Part shown: one piece after another, positions 1 through 11,584 of the stretch
Layout of the letters: every line of letters starts with the position of its first letter
Numbering within the stretch: position 1 is the stretch's first letter
Notes under the pieces: generated by a model
What the model saw: only the letters and a program-made list of their open reading frames with translations
Told to the model about the DNA's origin: nothing
Databases searched by the model: none
Made by a program: the position numbers and the translations under genes
From: Anaeramoeba flamelloides
Taxonomy: Eukaryota > Metamonada > Anaeramoebidae
Direction of reading: 5' to 3'
Length of the DNA stretch: 64,000 bases
NCBI GenBank assembly: GCA_027625915.1
Contig: JANTQA010000021.1
Coordinates: 2,294,001-2,358,000 of the forward strand

Positions 1-191
1 GTTCTAAATATTGGTTATTAGTTAATGAAATACAAAACTCAAATTCAAAAATTTTTAACACACCAAAAATATATTTTTAAAAAAAAAAAAGTAATTATAA
101 TAATTTTATTAAAACTGTTTTATTTTGAATTTTTAATTCAAAAAATAAAGTTGTAAAAAAGAAAAGAGATAATTATTTATTTGATTTTTAT

Positions 192-3100
192 TTAGTCGAG
201 ATTTAATTCAGATATAGCCTTTTGTTTCCATTCTGTAATTCTTTGATTTTTTGTTTCTTTCATAGTTTTCGCCTTCTACTCATAGTTGAATAATAAATAA
301 AGATCAAGATATTTAAAAGAAAAAAAAAGAAAAAGAAAAGTAAAAAATGGAAATGAAAATGAAAAAAAAAAAAAAAAAAAATAAAAATAAAATAAAATAA
401 GAAAGAAAAATAACAAAAAAAAAACAAGAAAAGGAAAATTTACATTTTGGTGATATTGAACGAGATCATTTATATAATTCTCCTCTTGATACATTGTTTC
501 GTAACCAAGCTGGAAATAATTACCAAGCCCTTCTAATAAACCATTAAAGGAAGAAAGTAATTTGATCTTTTTTGCTTGATTCACTAACCTGAAAGAGTGA
601 TAACAGGTATTACGTGCATGTTCATATTCAGTTTGAGCTTCCTGTAAAGATTTAAGTGCAGTAAATAGTTTTATGGGCTTTAAATTGCTTTTTTTTGCTA
701 AGCTATCGTACTTGGAATTTGTACTTTCATAATTTTTTTTAACTTGATCATATTTTTTTTTATTTTTCTAAGTTAAAGTTTGATAAAACAATTAAATAAA
801 AAACCAAAAAAAAATGAAAAAATGATATTAATTGTATCAGAAAAATGCCAGACGTAAACCCCAATTCAAAAGTTGTTAACACACCAAAATTCAAATTTAT
901 TAAAAAAATAATTTATTTAATCAATTCCAGAAGAAATACCAAATTAGAAACATTCTCTAATTGAAATGTTAACAATTGTTTATAAATTAGAATACTCACA
1001 AAACAAAAAATAAATAATTATCAATAAAAATAAATTATCAGTGTGTTAAAAAAATTTGGAGAGAGCAAAAGAAAAAAATACATTAGTAAAATTGTAAAAA
1101 TTCTATTAGGAATATTGATCGATCAATAGGTTAGATACTAATCAACTAATTTTATTTGAGTTCTTCTATTTTGAACAAATCAACTTTAACTTAATATCAA
1201 TTGTTGAAAAAAATTTGATCTACCGAAACAAGTTATGTAATTCAAAAAATGAAATGAAAATAAAAAAACTAAATGGATGAAAAAATGATTTTCATATTTT
1301 TCAAAAATCAAATTTATTTCCAATTTGAATGAAATTGTATTATTGTGATTGTTTGAACTGCTTTAACTGTGTGGAAAATTTTGAATTTTAGTTTAGTAAA
1401 AAATATAAAAAGGGGTGTTGGTATAGATAACGGGATCGCGAAATCATTTCCAGTCTGTGTTCGGAATGCAGGGAGTTTAGATTTTTCGTAATCCTGTATT
1501 TTTTTAAATTGTTTATCAATATTAAAAAAGTTACCTCTATATGCAAATTTAAATTGGATAATAGAAACCTGAAAGCCATAACATTTCTTAATAAACTATT
1601 TTCCAATAATTGGAGCCCAGTAATAATTCTAGGAATGCTATACCAAGATTTGTAACTTTTTTTTTTTTTTATTTAATTTTACTTTTATTTTTCTTTTTAA
1701 ATAAAAATAAAATTGCTAAAGTATCAAAAGGCATCAGTAGACTTATTCATTTGGGAAAAAAAGTGAAACACGCTTTTTAATCAAGAACATTAATAGAAAC
1801 CCGAAAAGTAAGATCTATTAATAAAATGAGTGGTTAAACTGGAGAGAAAATGGAGGATTCAAACACGAATAACAGTTTTTCTAAAACTATCTTTTTGGTA
1901 TGGGTTTTTCTTGATTGATCAATTATTAAAAATTTATTCGTAAAATTGACTATTTTAAAGATCTCCAAAACCACAACAGTAACAATTTCGGTAAGAAAGT
2001 CGATTCAAATTGTATTTATTGGGTTGATTATAATAATATAATGGATTATTCTTTGAAGTTAATTGGTTTCTTCTTTTTAATTAATTTTACTTTTCATTTT
2101 CAGGTTTCTGTGATTTCTGTGATTCTATTCAGGTTCCGAAATTAAAAACATGTTTTGAACTTTTTTTCCCTGTTTCACTTTTTTTCCCAAATGGTTAAGT
2201 CTACTGATGCCTTTTTATACTTTAAAAACATGATTAAAGAATTCTTTTTTTAAAGGAATAGAACTTTCTCATTTTTAAATGGGTAGTAATTATTAGAAAA
2301 GAGTTTACATCGACAACTGACCAATATAAAATTTTGACTTTAAAATACTGAATAATAATGAAAACAAAATCTCTTCTAATTTCAGGAGCAGATCACAAGA
2401 GTAACACACTGGTTGGAAATTTTTTTTTTAAAAAATGTATAAAAAATTTTTCCTACACGTGTAGTAACCACAGGAACCCATTTCTTGGTTAGAGAGAATG
2501 TACAGATTCTCCTTCTCACTTGATTTAACAATATCCCTAGATTCAACTTACTGAGAGGAAACACAGAAGATGAATTTTGTGGTCACCTCTTTAAGGAGGG
2601 GAGTTCCAAATGAATTCTTTTGATACATTCTAAATGCCATCTTTTTATGTTGGTAAAGGTGAAAACGATCTTTTATTCACAGATTAAAATAAATTATTTT
2701 GCAAAAAATGTTGTTTTTTAGGGTTTTTTTTTGTTTGGCTTTCAATACCCACTTAGCCACAAAGTAGTAATGAAGAGTAATCTTGACTTATTGGGAAAAT
2801 TAATAAATTTTACTGGGTTATGGGTACTTTTGTACTAATAACTGCCTAAATTAAAAGATAATTGAATAAATTTCTTCAGGGTGTGTTCTAAGGATTCAAT
2901 TGTGAGGTATTTTCTTTACAAAAAAAAAACTCTAAAAAAGAACATTTTTTGCAAAATAATTTATTTTAATCTATAAATAAAAGATCGTTTTCACCTTTAC
3001 CAACATAAAAGGATGGCATTTAGAATGTACCAAAAGAATTCATTTGGGACATACACCCTTAATTGATATAGCAATATAGTTTTCACTTTTTTAAACAGCT

Positions 3101-4017
3101 GTATTGACTCGAATCTACTCATTTTTTAAAAAATAAAATTACAAGAGAAAAGTTTTGAAATCTAAATCATGAATGAAAAGTTTTGTTTTTCAATCTCTTG
3201 AATAATCTAATAACCAATATTTTGAAGAAATATTTTGCTCTTTACTTTTTTTCTTTTTTTTTTTTTTTTTTTTTTTTTTCTTTTTTGTTTCAAGAGAAAT
3301 TTTCTTTTTTTGTTAAATGGCAGATCTAGTTTCTATAAAAAACACAACAGATTATTTTGTGTTTTATTCAACGAATTAATTTTCCAAAAATGAAGTGTTT
3401 TTATTGTTTTCTTGAAATTAAGGAAAATTGAAAAACCAAAAAAAAAGAAAAAAAAAAAAAGAAAAAAAAAAGAAAAATAAAAAAAAAAAAATTCTTACAA
3501 ATGCAGTTTTTAATGTTTCTTCTAATATAGACTCAACTAAAGGAAGCAGTTCTTTTGACAAATACTTTTCTACTAATCTTTTTTTCCCATCCTTAGTTGT
3601 TAAAAGATCAGTTGACAACCTCTCGATTGCAGGTCCTAAACCGTGTTCATATTGTTTTTCTTGCTCGGCAAATTCAGAAGTTGTTTCAGATAATTTGTTT
3701 TGAGTAGATCCTACATCTATTAGTATTTTTATTATTCAATTTTAGGAATTGGTATGTTTTGTTCTCTTTGAGTTTGGTTTGAAGTTCTTTGTTTCAAAAA
3801 GAATTGGAATAAATAAAAAAAAAAAAAAAAACCACAAACTTGCTAATGATGAAATTAAAGACTTTAAAGCTTTTCTTAGATTACCAAGAAATTTTTTGAA
3901 TTCAACAGCAGATTTCTCAGATTTTTCAAGAAACTCGTTAATTTCTTCGTCTTCTTTTTCTCTACTTTCTAAAAGCTTTTTATGGTTCGTTACCCATTCT
4001 GGTTCATAGTCTGTCAT
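192..4017 (-). CDS. BAR-domain protein, four exons
   Basis: I infer four exons on the minus strand: 4017-3840, 3710-3499, 767-444 and 275-192, giving 265 residues. Every junction keeps frame: donors GTTTGT, GTAAGA and GTAAAT; acceptors GATGTAG, AACTTAG and GAGTAG. The start is the ATG at 4017. Almost the whole protein is one three-helix coiled coil. Helix 1 lies at residues about 1-60. Helix 2 (about 65-130) has the stretch GLGPAIERLSTDLL. Helix 3 (about 131-238) carries K-Y-D-x4-N-Y-E-S and later LLEGLGNYFQLGYETMY, the pattern seen in BAR domains of ACAP/ASAP/APPL-type proteins, which dimerise and sense or bend membranes. No PH or ArfGAP domain follows, because the short last exon ends in a TAA at 192. 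Intron 2 is 2.7 kb and is packed with repeat elements. BAR fold assignment is by eye; a related coiled-coil family is possible. Confidence 0.72.
855..1396 (-). repeat. Left arm of a 540-bp inverted repeat (family R1)
   Basis: Reads as the diverged reverse complement of 5107-5641. Both outer ends carry TAAACCCCAATTCAAAA, followed inward by a shared AACACACCAAAATTC-type motif. Inner ends match across AAAATTCAAAATTTTCCACAC. Shorter, more diverged relatives lie near 32095-32400 (+) and 37285-37640 (-), and an end-like motif is at 36-68. No coding capacity is visible. Confidence 0.7.
1411..1482 (-). ncRNA. GC-rich block with a 5S-rRNA-like loop-C motif (candidate only)
   Basis: About 70 bases near 50% GC stand out from surroundings near 20% GC. 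The minus strand contains CATTCCGAACACAGA, the loop C/helix III signature of bacterial- or organelle-type 5S rRNA, then a CGCGATCCCG stretch. It ends at CACCCC followed by TTTTTATATTTTTT, which would serve as a pol III stop. The remaining 5S helices IV and V and the closing stem are not recognisable. It may be a decayed 5S-derived insert, an unknown small RNA, or part of a transposable element. Confidence 0.22.
1718..2223. mobile_element. MITE-like element with 53-bp terminal inverted repeats
   Basis: The left end 1718-1770 and the reverse complement of 2171-2223 agree at all but about four of 53 positions; both begin AAAGTAT and share AAAAGGCATCAGTAGACTTA with one change at the start. The interior (about 1850-2120) is related to the reverse complement of 22260-22560, including a GGTA(A/T)GG donor-like site and a TTTTCATTTTCAG acceptor-like site. 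No transposase is visible. Confidence 0.72.
2605..3048. mobile_element. Foldback element with ~130-bp arms
   Basis: The segment 2605-2735 and the reverse complement of about 2918-3048 are closely similar. They share CCAAATGAATTC at the outer end, TTTTATGTTGGTAAAGGTG and GAAAACGATCTTTTAT in the middle, and TTTGCAAAAAATG inside. The interior of about 180 bases is AT-rich and non-coding. It lies in intron 2 of the BAR gene. The few differences between arms suggest a fairly young insertion. Confidence 0.75.
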
Positions 4018-5106
4018 TGCAAAAGTAAAAAAATAAAAGATAAAAAATGAGAAAAGTTACTATTTTTCATGTCTAGAACTACTTCAAAATTCATTTTGAA
4101 TTTTGATTAGATACCATTTTAATCGTTTGAATTCTCCGGAATAGCATTTTAAACTGAATACAAAAATGAATTTGGTTTTATTGGGCTTGTATTAATATCT
4201 GAAACAATCCTAATATTTTTCGAAATTTCATTTTAAGGATAAAGTTCCCATCAAGACAAAGGTTTGTTTGTTGTGTTATTTTAGACTCAAACCTCAAACG
4301 GAATTTTCATTCTTTACAAATTGGACACAGACAATTATTAATTTCAAAGCAAAAAAACATTATAAACAAATTAATTTGTCAAGATTTTGAAGGACAATTT
4401 GTTCAAAATATAACTTTTATGGATTTTCAAGTTAAATCCAAATTAATATACTTTTAAAGCTCGTAAATGTATATGTGAAGCAATATAAGGAACAACTTAC
4501 ATTATTGTTTTGTGTTTATAGATTTAAAATGCAAGTATAATGAAATAAAAAAAATCAAATTTTGAAAAGATCTAAGAATTGTAAAATTGTTGAAAATTAT
4601 GGAAATTCATGATTTTTTTTAAATAAGAAATTTCCACTGGTCAAATTTAACTGAGATTATAGAAACAATACTCAGAGTCTTTATTTTCCACAATTTCACT
4701 ATTTTAACTGGTAAATATATTCATTAAGAGATCAAAATTATATCAATTTTGAATAAATATAAAAAATTTTGGTTGCTTTATATATTTTTTAAAATCATAA
4801 GTTCAAATAGCTCTAATAATAAACAAAAAAAAATAACCAATTATTTCTACACATAATTTTTGTCAATGGAGCCTAACATTTTTTTCAAATATCAAATTTT
4901 TTTTATATAATTGAATTTTGAAGAACAAATAAGAATTAAGAAGAATAAAAAAAACCAAGAGTATGTGAGATTGAATATGTAGGAAATATAATGCAAAAAT
5001 GAATACATTTTCTTAAAAATTTGAAAAACTCGAATTCTTAGGCAAAATTGAGAAAAACAAAAATCTTCAGTTTGATCTATAATTGAAAGATTAAAAAAAA
5101 TCCAAT

Positions 5107-5641
5107 ATAAACTAAAATTCAAAATTTTCCACACAGCTAAAACGTTCCAAACAATCACAAAAATACAATTTCATTGAAATTGGAGATAATTTTTATTTTT
5201 GTAAAATATGATAATCATTTTTTCATCTTTTAGTTTTTGTTTTCATTTCATTGTTTGAATTACGTAATTTGCTTTGTTGGATCAAAATTTTTCTAAAAGG
5301 TTTATATTATGTTAAAGTCAAGTTGTTCCAAATAGAAGAACTGAAATAAAATTAGTTGGTAGTATCTAACCTTTGATCCATCAAAATTCCTAATAGAATT
5401 TAAACAAATTTACTAATGTATTTTTTTGTTTTGCTCTCTACAAAATTTTTAACACACCCACGATTTATTTGTATTGATAATTATTTATTGATTGTTTTGT
5501 GAGTATTGTAATTTATAAAAAGGTGTTAACATTTCAATTGGTGAATGGTTCTAATTTGGTAAATCTTCGAGAAGTGGTTAAATAAGTTTTTTTTTTCACA
5601 AATCGAATTTTGGTGTGTTAAAAATTTTGAATTGGGGTTTA
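5107..5641 (+). repeat. Right arm of the 540-bp inverted repeat (family R1)
   Basis: Diverged reverse complement of 855-1396. The pair encloses the promoter and first two exons of the BAR gene. The left border is continuous with a separate repeat at 4855-5106. Confidence 0.7.
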
Positions 5642-6109
5642 AATCAAGATGATTCCAGTACAGACATAATCAAGGTTTTAATAATACATTTTTACTTAAT
5701 AACTAGAGATCTTTCAACAAAAAAAGTTATTCTAAATTAAAAAAACCGAAAAATAAGAAAAATAAAAAAACAAAAGTAAAATTTTTAAAAATGATTTTCA
5801 TTTTGATATTTCCAAAATAAGTTTTTACAGCAACTAACCATGCCAATCCTTGAAACAGATATATTTTAATTTAAACATTATAATTGGGATGCATTGACTG
5901 GAAAAAGGTTTAGTCGCTTGTTAATACTAATAATTATTTCAACACAGAAAAGTGAGTGCTGGAATATGAATATATCTATAACTCGCAAATTAAAATTAAG
6001 AAGTAAAGGTAGAAAATCAATGATTATAAAACAAAAACATGTTCAAAGCGAAAAAAAAAAAAAACAAACAGCAATTCAAGTAGGATATCCAAAATCAAAC
6101 ATTTATTAT

Positions 6110-6315
6110 CAGTTCTCAAATTAAATTAAATTAAATTAACCAAAAGTGTGGGGTATGTAATTTCGGGTGTTCTTAATTAAATCAAGCCTTGTTTTTTTTT
6201 TTTTTTTTTTTGATTTTTTACCAATTAGTATTGATACAGTATTTTTAATTTTTCTTTTGTTTTTCTATTCATTCTTTTTTTTTTTTTTTTGCTTTTTCAA
6301 CATATTACAAAGAAT
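6110..6315 (+). repeat. Copy of a ~220-bp dispersed repeat
   Basis: Shares CAAATTAAATTAAATTAA and ACCAAAAGTGT, then TTCTTAATTAAAT and a T-rich tract, with the direct-repeat pair at 59026-59250 and 59863-60087. More diverged than those two are from each other. Confidence 0.5.
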
Positions 6316-6647
6316 TAGGATATTTCTTTAAATTCTGAATAATCGTTCAATCTATAATTTTACTCTTCAATTCTGTTTGAGGGAAATTTAAGTAAAAAAA
6401 TATACCAAATGAAATTTACACTAATTCAATAATAAAAATTTCAGAATATTTTTTAAAAAAAAAATTAAATAATTTGTTTTAATTTTTTTTTAACTTTTCT
6501 GTACTGAATCAAGAAAAATGAAAAAAAAAAAAAGGAAAAAAAAAACTTGATTTTTTTGGTAAAGAAGTGTAAATTAAACTCAAAGTTTCCTTATACTTTG
6601 ATTTTATTTCAGAAATTTAAGTATGGAATAAATACCTTTCCTGATTA

Positions 6648-6842
6648 CATTTCTTTCCACTTTTAATACACAGCCTTTTAACAAATTTACATCACAAAAA
6701 ATCCTAATTAAGACACAATATTTGGGATTATTTTTTTACTCAAATTATTTAACTAGAATCCGAATTTTGTGCCTTAATTTGAGATTTTTATTGTACATAA
6801 ATTCCGCTGTAATTTTGTATCTTAAAAGTTGAACTGACTATA
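6648..6842. mobile_element. Decayed Tc1/mariner-like MITE, copy 1
   Basis: The right end, TTAAAAGTTGAACTGACTA, matches the ends of the copies at 11585 and 12275, and the interior TTTTGTGCCTTAATTTGAGA is shared. The left end, TTCCACTTTTAA, is eroded. The exact borders are uncertain. Confidence 0.5.
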
Positions 6843-7579
6843 TTAATTGATGAAAATAATTTCAATCTAAACCCCATTTCAAAAAATGTTACTCACCCCG
6901 AATAATAAATTGAAAAAAAAATACATCCTTTAATATTCAAGAACAACACATAATTATAATTTATTTTGTAATTCACTTTTAAGTCATTCTAAATCTATAA
7001 AAACCTGATATTTTAATGTTTAAAAAAAATAAAACCAAAAACTAAAAAAAAACCTAAGTCACAATTTTGGAAATGAGCATTAAGGATTTTTTATTACTGA
7101 ACTTTCACTGAAAAAAAGTTTAAAAGAAGATTTTTTACGAATAATTAAATTCATTTTAAAATACTTTACATCGTCGAAATTTTCTTAATGTTTTTTGTTT
7201 CGAAGATCTTTTTTTTTTTCCACAGGATCTTTTGTAAAAAAAGAAAAAGAAAAAAAAAAGAAAAAAAAATGAAAAATAAAAAAAAAAAGAAAAATTAGAA
7301 AAAATGGTTGTGATCCAAAAATTAGAAAATATTTGTTGGATGAGAATAATGCGAATAAACCCTCAAAACAACTTCCATTATCATTATAAAGTGAGTCAAA
7401 ATTTTTGAAAAATAGTTTCATTTTAGATCATTTACTATTTGGCAAAAATACAATTAGAGAAATTGTTATAATTATTCTCAATCATCAAAAACTGAATTCT
7501 TGACAAACACCTGAGGATTTGACTTCAATTTTTAGAAGAAATTGATGAAATAAACCATTTTTTCAAAAACCTACCAAAA

Positions 7580-8809
7580 ATGATGGATGAAAAAAATATC
7601 ATTGAAGCAGATGAAAACGCAGGAAATATAGTGATAGATATGGGATCACTTTTCACAAAATGTGGCTTTTCAGGAGACGATGCTCCACGTGGAGTATTTC
7701 CAACAATTATTGGAAAAGCTCGGTTCCAAGGTTTTACACATATGAAGCAGTTTTATGTTGGTGAAGAGGCCATGGCTAAAAGAGGAATGTTAAGACTTAG
7801 GTATCCTATTAATTGCGGAGTTGTAACAAATTGGGACAACTATGAGTCATTATTAAGGCATTGCTTTTATAGTGAGTTGGGTGTAGATCCTAAAGAGTAT
7901 GGATCGTTGTTGATGGAAAGGCCATTAGCGCCGAAAAAAGATCAAGAAAAAAAGATCGAGATAATGTTTGAAACGTTTGAAATCCAAAGACTTTCCTTAA
8001 CAACCCAAGCACTAATGTCGCTAATTATTCAAGAAAAGGAAAGCGGCCTTGTTGTTGACATGGGAGGAAAATTTACATCCATTGTGCCAATTCTTGATCA
8101 TAAAATCCAAAACAAAAGTGTTTTAAATCTTCAAATAAACGGATCAGATCTAACCGAACAATTATATCGCTCATTATCACTTGAGGGTTACTCTGTGACG
8201 GGCACTTGTGAAAGAGGTATAATAAACGACATGAAGCACAAGCTATGCTATGTTTCATCAAATTATTGGGAGGAGGCAAAGATTGAAAACGAGGAATTAT
8301 TTGCAAAGTCATATGAATTGCCTGATTCAATGATCATCACTTTAAAAAAAAGTAGATTTGCTGTACCTGAACTCATTTTCCAGCCCTATATCGGAATTCA
8401 ACAATTAATGGGTACCAAAGAGAAAAGCCAATTGAACACTTTAAATTATCCTGAAAATGCCATAACAGAACACGATGAAAATGGGCTGTTTAAAAAGCCT
8501 TTGCACTATGCCGTACACGAAACTGTCACGAAATTTGAGCAGTCACAACAAAGCACACTTTTAAAAAATATTGTCCTTTCTGGCGGAAGCTCAATGTTTC
8601 CTGGATTGGATCAGAGACTCGGTCTTGAATTAACAAAACTTTTTGATCAACAAACAAAGATTTCTTCAAAAAATAATAATAATATTTATAATGCCTGGGT
8701 TGGAGGATCATATTTTGTTTCATTACCAGACTTTAATGAAAAGTCTGTGTTAAAAGATGAATATATGGAGTTTGGTTTGTCAATTTTTGAGAAAAAAGGA
8801 ATAAATTAA
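7580..8809 (+). CDS. Diverged actin / actin-related protein
   Basis: 409 residues in one exon, from an ATG in A-rich context to TAA. The actin fold is clear. Phosphate loop 1 reads D-M-G-S-L-F-T-K-C-G-F-S-G-D-D-A-P-R near residue 20. IMFETFEIQ and QALMSL follow at about 125-145, and the adenosine loop GGSSMFPG is near 334. The C-terminus ends WVGGSYFVSLP... and SIFEKKGIN. Phosphate loop 2 reads V-D-M-G-G-K near 159: the first aspartate is kept but actin's second one (Asp157 in DSGDG) is replaced by glycine, so ATP hydrolysis may be weakened. The hydrophobic plug and the canonical end KCF are missing. It could be an orphan actin-related protein rather than conventional actin; I cannot place it in a numbered Arp class. 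Confidence 0.9.
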   Translation: MMDEKNIIEADENAGNIVIDMGSLFTKCGFSGDDAPRGVFPTIIGKARFQGFTHMKQFYVGEEAMAKRGMLRLRYPINCGVVTNWDNYESLLRHCFYSELGVDPKEYGSLLMERPLAPKKDQEKKIEIMFETFEIQRLSLTTQALMSLIIQEKESGLVVDMGGKFTSIVPILDHKIQNKSVLNLQINGSDLTEQLYRSLSLEGYSVTGTCERGIINDMKHKLCYVSSNYWEEAKIENEELFAKSYELPDSMIITLKKSRFAVPELIFQPYIGIQQLMGTKEKSQLNTLNYPENAITEHDENGLFKKPLHYAVHETVTKFEQSQQSTLLKNIVLSGGSSMFPGLDQRLGLELTKLFDQQTKISSKNNNNIYNAWVGGSYFVSLPDFNEKSVLKDEYMEFGLSIFEKKGIN

Positions 8810-8899
8810 AAAAATTTTTTTTTTTTTTACAATTTTTGACCATAAAAGAGTGAAACCTTTATTCATCTCTTTGTGTATCAGATTTTTTTTTTAATTTAA

Positions 8900-9073
8900 G
8901 GGACTAGTCTCTATTATTATTTTTTTTTGACCAATTTCTAAATAAGGGTATTCTGATCTAGAAATATATTTAATATTGAAAATAAACAGGGTTTTTCAAA
9001 TCTATGTAATTGGCAAATAATTTTCTCAATCTCGATTAAATTTAGGTAAATGAATTTAATCGAGACTATCCCC
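8900..9073. mobile_element. TTAA-flanked MITE, copy 1
   Basis: 174 bases bounded on both sides by TTAA. The ends read GGGACTAGTCTC and, reversed, GGGGATAGTCTC. A second copy lies at 24842-25012 and shares the interior AAAATAAACAGG, ATCTA-GTAATTG and TTTTCTCAATCTC. TTAA duplication is typical of piggyBac-type transposition; the short GGG ends are not diagnostic. Confidence 0.72.
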
Positions 9074-11421
9074 TTAAAAGAATTGACCCCAATTATTGAT
9101 TTTATTCCATCTCTTTTAAATGCTGGAAAATAGTCAGTCGTTTTCCAAAAGTTTTGGGTTGGCTGTTGTCAAAATAACCATGTGTAGACTTTGTACAATC
9201 CATGATTCAAATTCAAAGACTTGTTTCTTTTTTTTAAGAAAGTATATACATTAAATGATCAAAGAAACCGATAATAAACAAAAAGTAAAGAATATATAAA
9301 CGTGTCTTAAAGTTCTACTATTTGAAAAAAAATTCTAAAAATTAATGATCATTGGAAAATTGAAATCAAAAAATAAATTGTTCTGTATTTTAATATTTTT
9401 GTCAAAAGAATTATAGATAATTTTTGAGAAAATTTCCCAAGAAAAATTTATTATCCTTAAGAGGATAAGTACATTTTTCATTTTTTGAGGGCCACCATTT
9501 ATATGAAACTGGATTCTTCAAATCATTTCTTTAACCAAGTACATTGATATTTTAATTAATATGAGAGTGGAATATATCCATAGTATAAGATATTACCAAA
9601 CCAATTAAAATGGAAAATGTAAAAATTAATAAAAAAATAATTAATAAAAATCATTTATATCTTGATCTGATCTGTAAAATTTGATACAATTACTTTTTTT
9701 TTTTGACATGGTTTTATTTTTAATTCTTTATGAAAATAATTTTGATTGGAAAATGTTTGAGAAATAAATAACTTTTTATTTTTAAAGAATTTTCCAAAAT
9801 GAATTTATAAATCTTATTTTCATTTAATTCATCTAATTCTAGTTGTAGGTTCAGAAAATCATACATTTTATAAATTATTCTTGAGATTAAGGGTTTATTC
9901 AATGTATTAGTTTGATTTGATAATTATTTATTTTTCATTGAATTGTAAAAACTTAAAAAAATTCTGAATCTTATTTGAATTTTTTTCTTAAATTTTCTTT
10001 TATTTTGGGTTGAATCATTTGTAAATGTTTTTTTATTCCGAGAATTCAACCTCTTTATTTTAATTTTTAAAATATTATCGTTTTTTTGGCTTTTATATGA
10101 TAAAAATATTTTAAATAAGGATTTTTTTAGTAAATTTGTGAAAAATGTTTTTTAAAATAATAATAAATAGTAATGAAGAGAGAAATTCAAGGAAAGTATT
10201 GTTTGGGTTCATATCCAAACTAAGAAGATAAAGAAAAAAAATCTTCAAAAATAGTCTTTGGTTGATTTTTTTTTCTTCTTGATTTCAACAAATTTATCTG
10301 GAAAGGTGATCTTTTGTGTTTGGTCTTCTCAAAGAAATGATTTTTTTCGAATATAAACCTTTTCAGGTCTTTATTTGTTTTACTCTTTGATTAATTTCAC
10401 TCATTCATATAAACATATTTCTAGATCTAAAACCAAATTTAATAAAACCATTAAATTAATAAAAAATGTTCAAAAAATTGAAAAATGAATGATTATACTC
10501 TTATTTGCTTATGGGTTCACTTTCATTTCACAAAAAGATCCGCGAATTGGTATTTTTGTTTCAAATTTTCAATATCTGGTGGAACTCAAAAAATATATTT
10601 CAGTAATGTTTTCACAAATAAAATTTTTCAAAATGGTACAATGTACTTATTTATTTAAAGGAGTATTTTGAGTATAAAAGGAAAAAATCCTGATTTTGAA
10701 AATCATTTATTTCTAATTCTTTTTTCAAGTTGAAAAAAAAAGTAATTGATGTGTTTAAAGCAAATTGTATAAAAATTCAAAGAATTAAAAATGGATAGTA
10801 AAAATGGTAAACAATTCCTCAATGTAAGATTTACTAATGGAAGAACCTATCAAACACGATAAAATGCAAGTTGTATTTTTTTTTTCAAAAAGAAAAGAAA
10901 AGATCAGAAATTTTGGTAGTTCATAAATGAAAAATAAAAGAAAATTTTTTAATTTTACATGACTGGAATATAATGAAATGAATGTATTTAGCAACTATAG
11001 GCCTTGAAATAAAAAAAAAATCAAAAAAAAATTACATATCAAAAATAAATTGAAAACAATAATTGAGCTAAAGTGTTGGAAATTTTTTATTTTTTATAGC
11101 CTAACTCAACATCTAATTTAGAATTTCAAGTGTTTATTATTCCATTTCAAGTAACTTTTGTTTTGTCATTTAAGAACTTTCAATGAAATTCTTTTTTTTT
11201 TTTTTTTTTTTTTTTTTTCCTAATTATTTTGAAAAAAAATTGTAAAAGAACTTTTCAAAAAAGTGAAAATAAAAAAAATGCAAAAATACTGAGTTTATAT
11301 TTTTATGCCAACATATGTGCTTTAAAAAAACAAATAAATAAAAAATTTGAAAAAAAATAACAATTTCAATTACTTACTTGAACATTTTCACAAAATATAA
11401 AGGGGGTTTACTTACAAAATT

Positions 11422-11494
11422 GGTATTCGCCTTGGGTCTAGGAATTTAGACATTCTAGTGTTACCAGAAGGAGAAAAAATAGAACAGGTTTTCA
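11422..11494 (-). other. Possible small exon
   Basis: The minus strand reads from an ATG through the phrases SIFSPSGNTR and KFLDPRRIPI to a GTAAGT donor. Base composition is less AT-rich than the surroundings. A stop codon lies just upstream of the ATG in frame. I cannot find a partner exon with matching phase, so this stays a hint. Confidence 0.2.
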
Positions 11495-11584
11495 TTCAAA
11501 AACGCAATTTCTATTCTTTGGGTATGGGCTTTTTTGTCCACTGCATCCAAAAAATCAAATTCCACTAATTTAAATTTTTTATTA

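Larger units (their letters stand above)
768..3498 (-). other. Intron 2 of the BAR gene, filled with repeats
   Basis: This 2.7-kb intron separates exons 2 and 3 of the BAR gene. Within it I see one arm of a 540-bp inverted repeat (855-1396), a GC-rich block (1411-1482), one element with 53-bp terminal inverted repeats (1718-2223) and one with roughly 130-bp arms (2605-3048). A 3240-3290 T-rich tract precedes exon 2. Introns of the gene at 3711-3839 and 276-443 are short, so the length here is explained by insertions. Confidence 0.6.
4018..7579. other. Intergenic region between the BAR and actin-like genes
   Basis: No convincing gene. It holds a repeat at about 4855-5106 related to 30705-30960, the right arm of the R1 inverted repeat (5107-5641), a copy of a 220-bp dispersed repeat (6110-6315) and a decayed Tc1/mariner-like MITE (about 6648-6842). 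The start of the actin-like gene at 7580 sits in the A-rich context CCAAAAATGATGG. Confidence 0.6.

Noticed and set aside
1388-1606. A 72-codon minus-strand protein over the GC-rich block
   Set aside because: Only the block itself has unusual composition; flanking codons are AT noise and there are no matching splice sites in phase with the BAR gene.
5894-6124. A 76-codon plus-strand gene
   Set aside because: Lysine-rich, no recognisable features, no splice partners, and its 3' end runs into a dispersed repeat.
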